DNA from: Blastocatellia bacterium
GTDB taxonomy: Bacteria > Acidobacteriota > Blastocatellia > Pyrinomonadales > Pyrinomonadaceae
DNA: 28,581 bases
Direction of reading: 5' to 3'
NCBI GenBank assembly: GCA_003488005.1
Contig: DNND01000064.1
Coordinates: 19,620-48,200 of the forward strand
The notes beneath the pieces are model-generated. The model was not told the DNA's origin and did no database searches. It saw only the letters and a list, made by a program, of their open reading frames with translations. Positions 15,063-23,121 of the stretch are shown one piece after another. Each line of letters begins with the position of its first letter. Within the stretch, counting starts at the first letter, position 1. Made by a program: the position numbers and the translations under genes.

Positions 15063-16979
15063 CTAAAACGTCAACCCGAAACCGTATTTGAAGAGCGGAT
15101 CATAGTCCGCATCTCCGACGTTAATCGGAATTTGGGCCATGGACCGCGGCCAACTAAACGAAAGCTTGCCCGTCGGGCGATAATCGCCGAACAGTACATC
15201 AGCAACTCCGTCGCCTTCAGTTCCCGGTAACCAGGCGGCGATGAAACTGTCGCATTGTCGCAGCGTCTCGTTGATGATCATTGGCCGGCCGGAAAGCAGC
15301 ACGACGACAACTGGAATTCCAGCCTGCTTCATATTATTGACAGCAGCCACATCTTCAGCACTGAGCGTCAGATCGTCTTTGTCTCCGCGACCTTCGGCGT
15401 ACGGTGTCTCGCCGATGACTACGATCCCGACGTCCGCGCCCTTTGCGGCGGCGCCATCTTTCGAGAATGTAACTTTTGTGGCCGGCGAAACAGTCTTTTG
15501 AATCGCCTTGAGAATAGTGGTGCCGCCGCTGGTTATGTCTCCGCTCTTTCCCTGCCAGTCGATCGTCCAACCACCACACTGGTTACCAATATCGTCAGCG
15601 CTCTTGCCGCCAACGTGAATGCGCGCGAGTCGCTTTGAAAGTGGCAAAGTATTTTTCTCGTTCTTGAGAAGGACCAACGATTGACGCACACATTCGCGCG
15701 CAACCTGCCGGTGTTCTGCCGAACCAAAGTTCCGGTGCAAGCTCCGGTCGGCCAGCGGAGATCTGTTCTGGTCCATCAATCCCAATGCAAATTTTACCCG
15801 CAGAATGCGCGTGACTGCATCGTCTATTCGCGTCAACGGCACTTTGTTTTCTTTAACAAGTTCCAGCAACAAATTTATGAACCGGACATAGTCGGTTGGC
15901 TCCATCGCCATATCCATTCCCGCGTTGATCGAGATCTCAATTGCACGTTTGAAGTCCGGGGTTATTTGACCGATCGCCCGGTAGTCAGAAATCAGAAAAC
16001 CTTCAAACCCCAACTCGTCTTTAAGAATCTCGGTGAGGAGTCTCTTACTGCCGGAGACTTTTACTCCATTCCAACTGCTGTACGACGGCATGATGGAACC
16101 GACTCCGGCTTTGACGGTGCTGAGGTAGCCCTGCAGGTGGATTCGCCGCAACTCGGCTTCGCTTAATCGTGTATCGCCCTGGTCCAGCAGGCGCTTTTTG
16201 TCGGGATTAAGAAAACCAGCGGTGCCGATCGTCGTGCCACCGTCGCCTACAAAATGCTTGGCACAAGCCAACACGCTCAATGGGTTGCTCAGATCGTTTC
16301 GCTGCAAACCGCGAACAGCCGCTGCTCCCAAAACCTCGGCCAGTTCCGGCGTCTCGCCAAAACCTTCGTAGGTTCTGCCCCATCTTTCATCGCGCGGAAC
16401 GGTCACACAAGGAGCAAAGGTCCAGTTAATACCGGTGGCGCGAACTTCTTCCGCAGTGATGCGCGCGGCCTCTTCCACCAACCGCGGGTTCCGCGTGCAG
16501 CCCAAGCCGATATTGTGTGGAAACACTACCGCGCCGAGCACATTGTTATGTCCATGAACGGCATCGACACCGTGCAGCAAAGGAATTGCCAAACGAGTTT
16601 TTAATGCATGCGCCTGGTAACCGTCATACATATCGGTCCATGCATCCAAGCTGTTTCCGGCTTTGGGATCGGAGCTACCACCGTTTAGGAGCGACCCCAG
16701 AAAATACTTTTCAATTTCCGTGGCATCCTTGAGAGCTTCCTGTTCCGCTTGGGTCATCTGGCCGATCTTTTCTTCCAGCGTCATCCTGGCAAGTAGTTCA
16801 CGAACTCTTCCATCGAACGACGACAAGCGCTTTTGCCCAGCTTTCCCTCTCGCCGATTTCCCTTTCGCCGCAGTCGAACCCAACTCCAAACCAGCAACGG
16901 CGCAGCGGCCCAAGAGGGTCAACCCGGCAGCAAGCGCTGACGACTCGATGAAACGGCGGCGAGTGGTTTTCGTTTTCAT
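15063..16979 (-). CDS. GH3 beta-glucosidase/exo-beta-glucanase, Tat-exported
   Basis: 638 residues. The N-terminus has a Tat-like signal (TTRRRFIESSALAAGLTLLG). The (beta/alpha)8 domain spans about 55-400, with LLHGVDAVHGHNNV and KHFVGDGGTT. The nucleophile is D332 in GFLISDYRAI. The C-terminal alpha/beta-sandwich spans about 430-638, with the likely acid/base E529 in YAEGRGDKDDL. These motifs follow the barley ExoI-like branch of GH3, which removes glucose from the non-reducing end of beta-glucans. It starts with ATG at 16979 and is divergent from the sugar ABC genes across a 444-bp spacer with two inverted repeats. Released glucose or xylose could be taken up by that ABC system. Confidence 0.92.
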   Translation of the reverse strand: MKTKTTRRRFIESSALAAGLTLLGRCAVAGLELGSTAAKGKSARGKAGQKRLSSFDGRVRELLARMTLEEKIGQMTQAEQEALKDATEIEKYFLGSLLNGGSSDPKAGNSLDAWTDMYDGYQAHALKTRLAIPLLHGVDAVHGHNNVLGAVVFPHNIGLGCTRNPRLVEEAARITAEEVRATGINWTFAPCVTVPRDERWGRTYEGFGETPELAEVLGAAAVRGLQRNDLSNPLSVLACAKHFVGDGGTTIGTAGFLNPDKKRLLDQGDTRLSEAELRRIHLQGYLSTVKAGVGSIMPSYSSWNGVKVSGSKRLLTEILKDELGFEGFLISDYRAIGQITPDFKRAIEISINAGMDMAMEPTDYVRFINLLLELVKENKVPLTRIDDAVTRILRVKFALGLMDQNRSPLADRSLHRNFGSAEHRQVARECVRQSLVLLKNEKNTLPLSKRLARIHVGGKSADDIGNQCGGWTIDWQGKSGDITSGGTTILKAIQKTVSPATKVTFSKDGAAAKGADVGIVVIGETPYAEGRGDKDDLTLSAEDVAAVNNMKQAGIPVVVVLLSGRPMIINETLRQCDSFIAAWLPGTEGDGVADVLFGDYRPTGKLSFSWPRSMAQIPINVGDADYDPLFKYGFGLTF

Positions 16980-17085
16980 GGGTTTGCTCGAGTGACAGTT
17001 ACTTCAGCAGCAGGTTTCTGACTTAGCGATCACCACGTTAGAGGGTCGATACCATAAGCCCAACTTCTAAGTCCGTCAAATCAGT

Positions 17086-17189
17086 TTTCTCTGTGCGTCC
17101 TTTGTGTTCTTTGTGGCTCTGTGGTGAGCGACGATTAATGTGAATATCCACGACAGAGACACAGAGAACACGGAGAACGCACAGAGAGA
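17086..17189. repeat. Inverted repeat of the CTTTGTGTTCTTTGTGG type
   Basis: The left arm (17086-17130) reads CTCTGTGCGTCCTTTGTG, then TTCTTTGTGGCTCTGTGG. The right arm (17151-17189) is the imperfect mirror, CAGAGACACAGAGAACACGG then AGAACGCACAGAGAG. The two are separated by about 20 bp. It lies in the GH3/ABC divergent spacer. Apart from this and the next element I see no gene in 16980-17423. Confidence 0.75.
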
Positions 17190-17214
17190 TTTTTTCATTG
17201 ATGTTTTCCATTCA

Positions 17215-17413
17215 AACTCTGTAAGCTGAGGCCCTTGAGAGAATGATTAAAGAATACCGAGACTCGTGGTTGGGAAGGGTGGTTTACCCCCGCTCGTGGA
17301 ATGCCACTCAATCTTGAGCGGGCGCAAGCCGCCCTTCCCAACCATGAGACACCAAGCTCGCAAGCTATCTCTGAGTTTGAAACATTTCTCGGTGCCGTAT
17401 TCTTTGACCCACA
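17215..17413. repeat. Long inverted repeat with nested GGTTGGGAAGGG hairpin
   Basis: Core arms CTCGTGGTTGGGAAGGGTGG (about 17263-17282) and CCGCCCTTCCCAACCATGAG (17329-17348) enclose a smaller CCCGCTC...GAGCGGG hairpin. Outside the core, further mirrored pieces occur: CAAACTCTG with CTGAGTTTG, and AAAGAATACCGAGA with TCGGTGCCGTATTCTTT. The right end reaches to within about 10 bp of the ABC ATPase start codon. Confidence 0.75.
17377..17403 (+). promoter_or_regulatory. Weak candidate promoter for the sugar ABC genes
   Basis: TTGAAA (17377-17382) and TATTCT (17398-17403) with a 15-nt spacer lie just before the ATG at 17424, inside the right arm of the preceding inverted repeat. The short spacer makes this uncertain. 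Confidence 0.25.
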
Positions 17414-17423
17414 AGGCAAATAG

Positions 17424-18965
17424 ATGAGTACCATCCCACCAGTTCCGCTTCTTGAAATGCGCGGGATCACCAAGACCTTCCCCGGTGTTCGCGCGCTGGA
17501 TGGAGTGTCGTTCGATCTTTATCCCGACGAGCTACATGCGTTGGTCGGCGAGAATGGCGCCGGGAAATCAACGCTGATGAAGATTCTCGGCGGCGTGTAT
17601 CCGTATCCCGAGTACGGTGGCGAGATTGCAATTGGGAATAGAGTGCAACGGTTCGGCAGCGTTCGAGACGCGGAACACGCGGGCATCGCGGTTATCTTCC
17701 AGGAACTATCGCTGGTGAAAGAGATGACCGTCGGCGAAAATATTTTTCTCGGTCGCGAGCCCACCCGGCTGGGCGTGATTCGTTGGGAGGAGTTGTATAG
17801 CCGTGCGCAGCGGTTGCTTCAGGATTTGCATCTGCCCATAGACCCGCACCTGCCCGTTAGCAATTTGGGTATAGGCCAACAGCAATTAGTCGAGATTGCC
17901 AAGGCGCTCTCGCATGAAGCGCGCATTCTGGTGCTTGACGAACCAACGGCGGCTTTGACAGGCGCCGAAGTCGAAACTTTATTTGGCATTCTCAATCAAT
18001 TGCGCGCGCGCGGCGTCGGGATGATTTACATCTCGCACAAACTTGACGAAGTATTTCGCATGAGCAATCGGATTTCCGTGCTGCGCGATGGACGAACCGT
18101 CGCCATGAACAAAACGACCGGCCTCAACGAGGCGCAGGTAATCAAACAGATGGTGGGACGCGAAGTTGGGGACGTCTATCCCACGGTCGATCACGCGCAC
18201 GGCGAAGTAGTTTTTGAGGTGCGCAACATGACAGTCGCGGATCCGGCCGTACCCGGCAAAAAACTGATCGACAATCTCAGTTTCTCCGTGCGCCGCGGCG
18301 AAGTGTTGGGCATCGCCGGATTGATGGGTGCCGGTCGCAGTGATTTGTTGATGGGAATCTTTGGCGCGCATGCCGGCCGCGTCTCCGGAGAGATTAGAAT
18401 TGCCGGCCGGCAGGTGCGTATTGCCAACCCGGCGGAGGCGATCAAGCAAGGCATTGGTTTTGTCACTGAGGATCGGAAACGCTTCGGGCTGGTGTTGGAC
18501 CAGACAATACTAAATAACATGACCCTCGCTGCGCTGAAACGGATTTCAGGACGCTTTGTGGCGGACGTTGATGCTGAGGCGGCTGCCGGAGGTCGGGCCA
18601 TGAAGGACTTGCGTGTGAAAGCAAAGTCGGTTTTCACAATTGCCGGCACTCTCTCAGGCGGCAATCAGCAAAAGGTGGTGCTGGCCAAATGGCTGCTGAC
18701 GAATCCGCGAGTTCTATTTCTCGATGAACCGACGCGCGGTATCGACGTGGGCGCCAAACAGGAAATCTACGCCGAGATAAATCGGCTGGCAAAATCCGGA
18801 CTGGCAATTGTGCTGGTGTCGTCTGAACTGCCCGAAGTGCTGGGCCTGTCTGACCGGCTGATGGTGCTGCGTGAAGGACGTCTGACCGGAGAGTTTACGC
18901 GCGCCGAAGCAACACCAGAGAAAGTGATGGCCAGCGCTACCGGACAAGCACAACACGCAGCGTGA
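17424..18965 (+). CDS. xylG: Sugar ABC transporter ATPase, XylG/MglA type
   Basis: 513 residues with two fused ATP-binding domains, the standard size for carbohydrate-uptake family 2. Domain 1 has Walker A VGENGAGKST (41-50), the variant signature LGIGQQQL and Walker B ILVLDEPTAAL. Domain 2 has the degenerate Walker A GLMGAGRS, the signature LSGGNQQK and Walker B VLFLDEPTRGID. It energises import of a pentose or hexose (xylose, galactose, ribose class). AAGG lies 7 nt before the ATG. The permease follows after 113 bp on the same strand. No periplasmic sugar-binding protein gene lies nearby. The symbol is given by similarity of the pair to XylG/XylH; the substrate is not certain. Confidence 0.88.
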   Translation: MSTIPPVPLLEMRGITKTFPGVRALDGVSFDLYPDELHALVGENGAGKSTLMKILGGVYPYPEYGGEIAIGNRVQRFGSVRDAEHAGIAVIFQELSLVKEMTVGENIFLGREPTRLGVIRWEELYSRAQRLLQDLHLPIDPHLPVSNLGIGQQQLVEIAKALSHEARILVLDEPTAALTGAEVETLFGILNQLRARGVGMIYISHKLDEVFRMSNRISVLRDGRTVAMNKTTGLNEAQVIKQMVGREVGDVYPTVDHAHGEVVFEVRNMTVADPAVPGKKLIDNLSFSVRRGEVLGIAGLMGAGRSDLLMGIFGAHAGRVSGEIRIAGRQVRIANPAEAIKQGIGFVTEDRKRFGLVLDQTILNNMTLAALKRISGRFVADVDAEAAAGGRAMKDLRVKAKSVFTIAGTLSGGNQQKVVLAKWLLTNPRVLFLDEPTRGIDVGAKQEIYAEINRLAKSGLAIVLVSSELPEVLGLSDRLMVLREGRLTGEFTRAEATPEKVMASATGQAQHAA

Positions 18966-18980
18966 GTGAGATTGGTGACA

Positions 18981-18997
18981 ATCAAAACCGTTTTGAT
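18981..18997. promoter_or_regulatory. Perfect 17-bp palindrome between ABC ATPase and permease
   Basis: ATCAAAAC and GTTTTGAT flank a single central C. The AAAACCGTTTT core with a central CG resembles LacI-family operators. It lies 15 bp after the ATPase stop and 81 bp before the permease start. A weak hairpin in the mRNA is the alternative; there is no clear T-run for termination. Confidence 0.4.
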
Positions 18998-19078
18998 TTG
19001 AATTGAGCACAGAGAAAACTGAACCGCCGACTGCGAGACGCTCACGGTCAAACGCGTCCGAACGATAGATCAAAATCC

Positions 19079-20332
19079 ATGGCTAACAAAATAAACGAGA
19101 CCGGTCGCGAGACTCCGCCCACGAATGCAGATCTAACCTCGACTCCCCAGACCGCGGCAGTCGTTGGGCAAACAAAGATTGGCAAGTTCAAAATTCCAAC
19201 CGAAACTTTGCGCGCCTACACGATGGTGTTTGCCCTAATCGCAATCTGGGTTTTCTTTCACTACTCAACCGATCGGATCTTTTTTGAGCCACGCAACTTC
19301 TCGAACTTGATGCGACAGACTTCGGTAACCGGAGTGCTCGCCGTCGGCATGTTGATGGTAATTGTCACCGGACACATCGACCTGTCGGTCGGATCGATTG
19401 TCGGACTGGCGGGCGGTATCGCGGCGATTGCGCAGGGCTGGTTGGGCTGGGGACTTGTCCCATCATTGGCAGCGGGAATCGCCGTTGGTGTAGCAATCGG
19501 CGCAAGTCAGGGCGCGTTGACTGCGTATTTAAACATTCCCGCATTCATCGTCACACTCGGTGGCTTGCTGGCCTGGCGCGGTGTGATTTTGGGTGTGAGC
19601 CGCGGCGCGACCATTCCCATACGACTGCCTGCCTTTAAGTCCATCGGACAAGATTATGTTGGGCCGATGGCCGGATGGGTGCTCGCTGCCTTAGCGGTGG
19701 CGGCTGTTATTTGGATGAGTATCGCAGGAAACCGCGCACGACGACGACACGGTCTCGATGCGCCGGGAAAGGTTGCGACGATCGCGCGAGTCGTAATTCC
19801 CTGCGCGGTGATCGTGGGATTCATCTTCATGATGAACTCGTATGAATTGGCGCCCGGCGTGTATGCCGGCATTCCGATTCCGGTTTTGATTCTGCTCGTC
19901 GTGGCGCTGGCGGGTGCCTTCCTCACTCAGAATACAACCTTTGGTCGCTACCTTTACGCCATCGGCGGTAATCCCGATGCCGCCCGGCTGTCGGGAATAA
20001 ATATCCGAAAGCATGTGCTCGCGGTCTTCGCGATTATGGGCGCCTTGAGTGGCGTGGCGGCGATCATCTATACGGCGCGCGTCGGCAGCGCGTCGCCTGA
20101 TGCGGGTCAGTTGCTGGAGCTCGACGCAATCGCCGCGTGCGTGATTGGCGGCACGAGCCTGATGGGCGGACGCGGAACTGTCTTTGGAGCGCTACTCGGC
20201 GCGCTGATCATGGCGAGCCTCGACAATGGCATGTCACTCAAGAACGTCGAGCCCTACATGCAAAATATTATTAAGGGCGCGATTCTGGTGGCTGCGGTTG
20301 GTCTGGACATGGCTGGTAGAAAACGCGGCTGA
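19079..20332 (+). CDS. xylH: Sugar ABC transporter permease, XylH type
   Basis: A 417-residue inner-membrane protein of the branched-chain/ribose permease fold. A hydrophilic N-terminus of about 45 residues precedes roughly ten membrane segments. The C-terminal half contains GRYLYAIGGNPDAARLSGIN (the loop contacting the ATPase) and then GGTSLMGGRGTVFGALLGA. The MASLDNGMSL...IIKGAILVAAVGLDM stretch strongly recalls E. coli XylH. It partners with the preceding ATPase. No strong Shine-Dalgarno precedes the ATG. The tail converges with the alginate-lyase-like gene 83 bp away. The solute could be xylose or another aldose. Confidence 0.88.
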   Translation: MANKINETGRETPPTNADLTSTPQTAAVVGQTKIGKFKIPTETLRAYTMVFALIAIWVFFHYSTDRIFFEPRNFSNLMRQTSVTGVLAVGMLMVIVTGHIDLSVGSIVGLAGGIAAIAQGWLGWGLVPSLAAGIAVGVAIGASQGALTAYLNIPAFIVTLGGLLAWRGVILGVSRGATIPIRLPAFKSIGQDYVGPMAGWVLAALAVAAVIWMSIAGNRARRRHGLDAPGKVATIARVVIPCAVIVGFIFMMNSYELAPGVYAGIPIPVLILLVVALAGAFLTQNTTFGRYLYAIGGNPDAARLSGINIRKHVLAVFAIMGALSGVAAIIYTARVGSASPDAGQLLELDAIAACVIGGTSLMGGRGTVFGALLGALIMASLDNGMSLKNVEPYMQNIIKGAILVAAVGLDMAGRKRG

Positions 20333-20415
20333 CAGTCAAATCGATTCATACTGCTCGATCAAAGATTCGCACTTTCCGTTGGATCTTAATTTCAGTTTTC
20401 AGAGAATTCCGCCAA

Positions 20416-21642
20416 TCATTTTCCAGATAAAAGGTGCTCGCGATCATTCGGAGCTAACTTTGGAATTCTTGACTCAGCGGCTTTAAATTTCTGATCCTGG
20501 TAATGCGAAGCAGCCCGACGCATTACAGGATAAAACAATTTCGCTTCGAAGCCGCCGATCTGTTGATAGGTCCACTTTTGATCTCCCATTGCGTACGGGT
20601 AGAGATACTCAAGCGCGCCGCGAATCCCCCGTTCATCCTTTGTTTGGTAGTTCCACAAATCTACGCCGACGTTTTCCGCCAACCGCGCCAGTTGCATCAG
20701 TCCATCCAGGTTCATGTTGCTGTAACTCCAGGCTTTGGTTCGCCTCAGCTCCAGCGGCTGACGACCGTCTGGTTCGATTTGCAGAGCGATTCGTTTCTCT
20801 TTAGCCGCTTCCGCGATCTGCTTTGCCAAATCGTTCCGGCGAACAAACAGCGCAAACGACATCGATTGAACGTCATAAAAAGTGCCGTGATTATTCTTCG
20901 CGGCATTTTCCTCGCGGCCGTTCTTGCTTTCCTGCATCCACTGCAAAAACTTACCGAACCAGGCTTCAACTCCTTTCTGATCTGCAGCCGTCCAGGACTT
21001 TGATCCGGCCAGCAAGCCAATTGCATCAACTGTGTTCGCCAAGCCGCGTGTTTCGATGAGCCCTATCCCACGCCCGGTGTTGACGCCCGGAATAGACTGC
21101 GCGTATTCCAGGTTTGGATTCATGCGCGTCGCCGGATCAAGAAACCAGGCGCGCAATAACTGCGTCGCTTTCGCCGCGTACTCTTCATCTTCTTTGAAGT
21201 AGTAGGCCAGCGAGAGCGTGCGGACGCCGGCTGCCATCTGGTCGAGAGCGAGATGATCGGTAATCTTGTTGATCTCAGGGTTCCGTTCGCCATCGCGGTT
21301 GATGTATGGCAGTCCGTCAGGTTTATTCGGGTTGGGCCAGAAGTAAGGCGCCTGACTCAGGTAGTCATGCTTGTCGCCGCTTAGTGGCGTGGCGGTTTTG
21401 GTAACCACCGATGAGGGCTTCTGCTGCATGGCCCGGCGCGCGTCAGTTTCGAGTTCTACAAGCGCCGCGGCGAGAGTTGGATCACGCGAATGAACGCGAC
21501 GCTTCGTCTCCGCCAGCTTTGGACCATCGAGTAGAAAGACTCGCGACGCTGCGATTCTGGCCTGGCCGTTTACTATCGAAGTCAGTCCCGCCATGGCGAG
21601 CAAAATGAAGCATGAACTGAGCAACGCTTGTATGATTTTCAT
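20416..21642 (-). CDS. Alginate-lyase-fold polysaccharide lyase (PL5/PL38-like), secreted
   Basis: 408 residues with a signal peptide (1-26, ending SIVNGQA). The single alpha/alpha-toroid domain carries N251-H252 in KNNHGTFYDVQ, R300/R301, and Y307 in KAWSYSNMNLD. The His-to-Tyr spacing of 55 and Arg-to-Tyr spacing of 7 match the catalytic set of PL5 alginate lyase A1-III (N191, H192, R239, Y246). The family includes mannuronate lyases, and related PL38 enzymes cut glucuronan, so the polymer could be either. It supplies unsaturated uronate that the genes at 199-8696 could process. It is divergent from the SDR gene at 22089. Confidence 0.85.
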   Translation of the reverse strand: MKIIQALLSSCFILLAMAGLTSIVNGQARIAASRVFLLDGPKLAETKRRVHSRDPTLAAALVELETDARRAMQQKPSSVVTKTATPLSGDKHDYLSQAPYFWPNPNKPDGLPYINRDGERNPEINKITDHLALDQMAAGVRTLSLAYYFKEDEEYAAKATQLLRAWFLDPATRMNPNLEYAQSIPGVNTGRGIGLIETRGLANTVDAIGLLAGSKSWTAADQKGVEAWFGKFLQWMQESKNGREENAAKNNHGTFYDVQSMSFALFVRRNDLAKQIAEAAKEKRIALQIEPDGRQPLELRRTKAWSYSNMNLDGLMQLARLAENVGVDLWNYQTKDERGIRGALEYLYPYAMGDQKWTYQQIGGFEAKLFYPVMRRAASHYQDQKFKAAESRIPKLAPNDREHLLSGK

Positions 21643-21779
21643 GGAATAGATTAGATTCCCTTGCGTTAGGTTGTTGTTGGCAGTTAATTCCGATTACGCG
21701 CTTGGGTCAAGTCTGTGAGCTTTGTCATTCTACAATCGTAGCGCTAAACCTTATCTGATCCAGGGATGAGCCGTTGTGG

Positions 21780-21943
21780 CATGGAGTCAGTACCGCCTGC
21801 GGTGGCGGGTGGGTTTCATGATTGCCAATCTGCGATTCCGATTGCCGATTGCTTTCGTCACTGGCGACCAATTGACTACTAGCAATTGTCATTTGGCACT
21901 GCCAAGAAGCCGCCCGCTACCGCGAGGTGGTACTGACCTCATG
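21780..21943. repeat. Inverted repeat of the CAGTACCGCCTGCGG type, copy 1
   Basis: The left arm (21780-21813) reads GAGTCAGTACCGCCTGCGG, then TGGCGGGTGGG. The right arm (21911-21943) is an imperfect mirror, CGCCCGCTACCGCGAGG then TGGTACTGACCTCATG. A second copy of the family is at 24432-24586. It fills much of the 446-bp spacer 21643-22088 between divergent genes. I saw no gene and no convincing promoter in the rest of that spacer. Confidence 0.8.
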
Positions 21944-22088
21944 TCACTGCGTCGAACATATTGAAACAGCATTCGATAATCGTGAGATTACTCAAACTGA
22001 ATCATCACCCTGGTTCGCAAAGCTTAACTGTCGGATGCGTTGGGTGTAGGTTATCTGTAATGAATACGTGAATCGAGACCAACAGAGA

Positions 22089-22865
22089 ATGCCATATCAA
22101 GCTTTTGATCTAACCAACAAAACAGCGGTCGTCATTGGCGGCACCTCCGGAATTGGCCGCGCGATAGCCCACGGTTTGGCGGAAGCCGGCGCGGACGTGG
22201 TGCCAAGTTCGCGGCGTCTTGAACAGGTCAAAGAGGCCGCGGCGGAAATTCGCGCGCTCGACCGGCGTTCATTGGAAGTTGTTTCAGACGTCAGCGATCG
22301 TGCTTCATTAAACGAACTCCTGAACAAGTGCGTTAGCGAATTCGGCAAGGTCGACATTCTCGTCAATTCAGCGGGCAAGACGAAACGCACGCCGACTGTC
22401 GAAGTCAGCGACGAAGAATGGACTGACATTCTCAACACCAACGTGACCGGCACGTTGCGCGCCTGTCAGGTCTTTGGCCGGCACATGCTCGAGCGCAACT
22501 ATGGTCGCATCATAAACATCGCATCGCTTACATCTTTTGTGGCGCTCTATGAAGTCGCGGCCTACTCCGCCAGCAAAGCTGCGGTCGCAATGCTTACAAA
22601 ATCACTCGCTATTGAATGGGCCGCGCGCGGCGTGAATGTTAATGCGATCGCTCCCGGAGTTTTCCGCACGGCGTTGAATGAAAAGTTGCTGGATGGCAGC
22701 GAACGCGGTAAAGAATTCCTGTTGCGCACGCCAATGAAACGATTTGGCAAAGTCGAAGAGTTGGCCGGCGCGGCGGTCTTTCTCGCTTCAGACGCAGCCA
22801 GTTTTATCACCGGCGAAATCCTGGTGGTGGACGGCGGGTTTCTCGCGAGCGGCGTTAATCAATGA
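22089..22865 (+). CDS. SDR-family dehydrogenase, gluconate 5-dehydrogenase/KduD-like
   Basis: 258 residues. It has the Rossmann motif GGTSGIG (17-23), NSAG at 93-96 in place of the usual NNAG, catalytic S146, Y159 and K163 (YSASK), and the C-terminal IAPGVFRT loop. Its length and the stretches LKGK-like FDLTNKTAVVIGGTSGIG and VNVNAIAPGVFRTALNEKLL resemble gluconate 5-dehydrogenases and KduD. I prefer the ATG at 22089 to an in-frame GTG at 22068; neither has a strong ribosome site. It is followed by the LarA-like gene on the same strand and is the second SDR of the window. The pairing suggests oxidation or reduction of an aldonate or deoxy-uronate. The family is firm, the substrate inferred. 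Confidence 0.83.
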   Translation: MPYQAFDLTNKTAVVIGGTSGIGRAIAHGLAEAGADVVPSSRRLEQVKEAAAEIRALDRRSLEVVSDVSDRASLNELLNKCVSEFGKVDILVNSAGKTKRTPTVEVSDEEWTDILNTNVTGTLRACQVFGRHMLERNYGRIINIASLTSFVALYEVAAYSASKAAVAMLTKSLAIEWAARGVNVNAIAPGVFRTALNEKLLDGSERGKEFLLRTPMKRFGKVEELAGAAVFLASDAASFITGEILVVDGGFLASGVNQ

Positions 22866-22919
22866 TTCGCCGGATTTTTGATAGGAATGTGGTTTTTCCC
22901 TAGTGAGTCTATATGCATC

Positions 22920-23088
22920 GTGGGTCGACCAAATACAGAACCGGGAGCAGTAGCGACCGGGTCGGGCTTGCGATAGATAATCTGTCATTTATTATCAACT
23001 GCCGAGAACGCTCGCTTTCAATCACGATGAACTCATCGCTGCGCAGACCCGGTCGCTACCGCTCCCGGTTCTGTATTCCCCGACCCAC
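22920..23088. repeat. Long inverted repeat of the CAGAACCGGGAGC type
   Basis: The left arm (22920-22963) reads GTGGGTCGACCAAATACAG, then AACCGGGAGCAGTAGCGACC. The right arm (23046-23088) mirrors it, GGTCGCTACCGCTCCCGG then TTCTGTATTCCCCGACCCAC, with only a few mismatches over about 43 bp. It occupies most of the 256-bp spacer between the SDR and LarA-like genes. Confidence 0.85.
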
Positions 23089-23121
23089 GAAGGTAGAACG
23101 GGAATCAGCAATTCGAACAAA

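Noticed and set aside
21776..21964. Small plus-strand frame of 62 codons
   Set aside because: Lies within the inverted repeat at 21780-21943, with no ribosome site.
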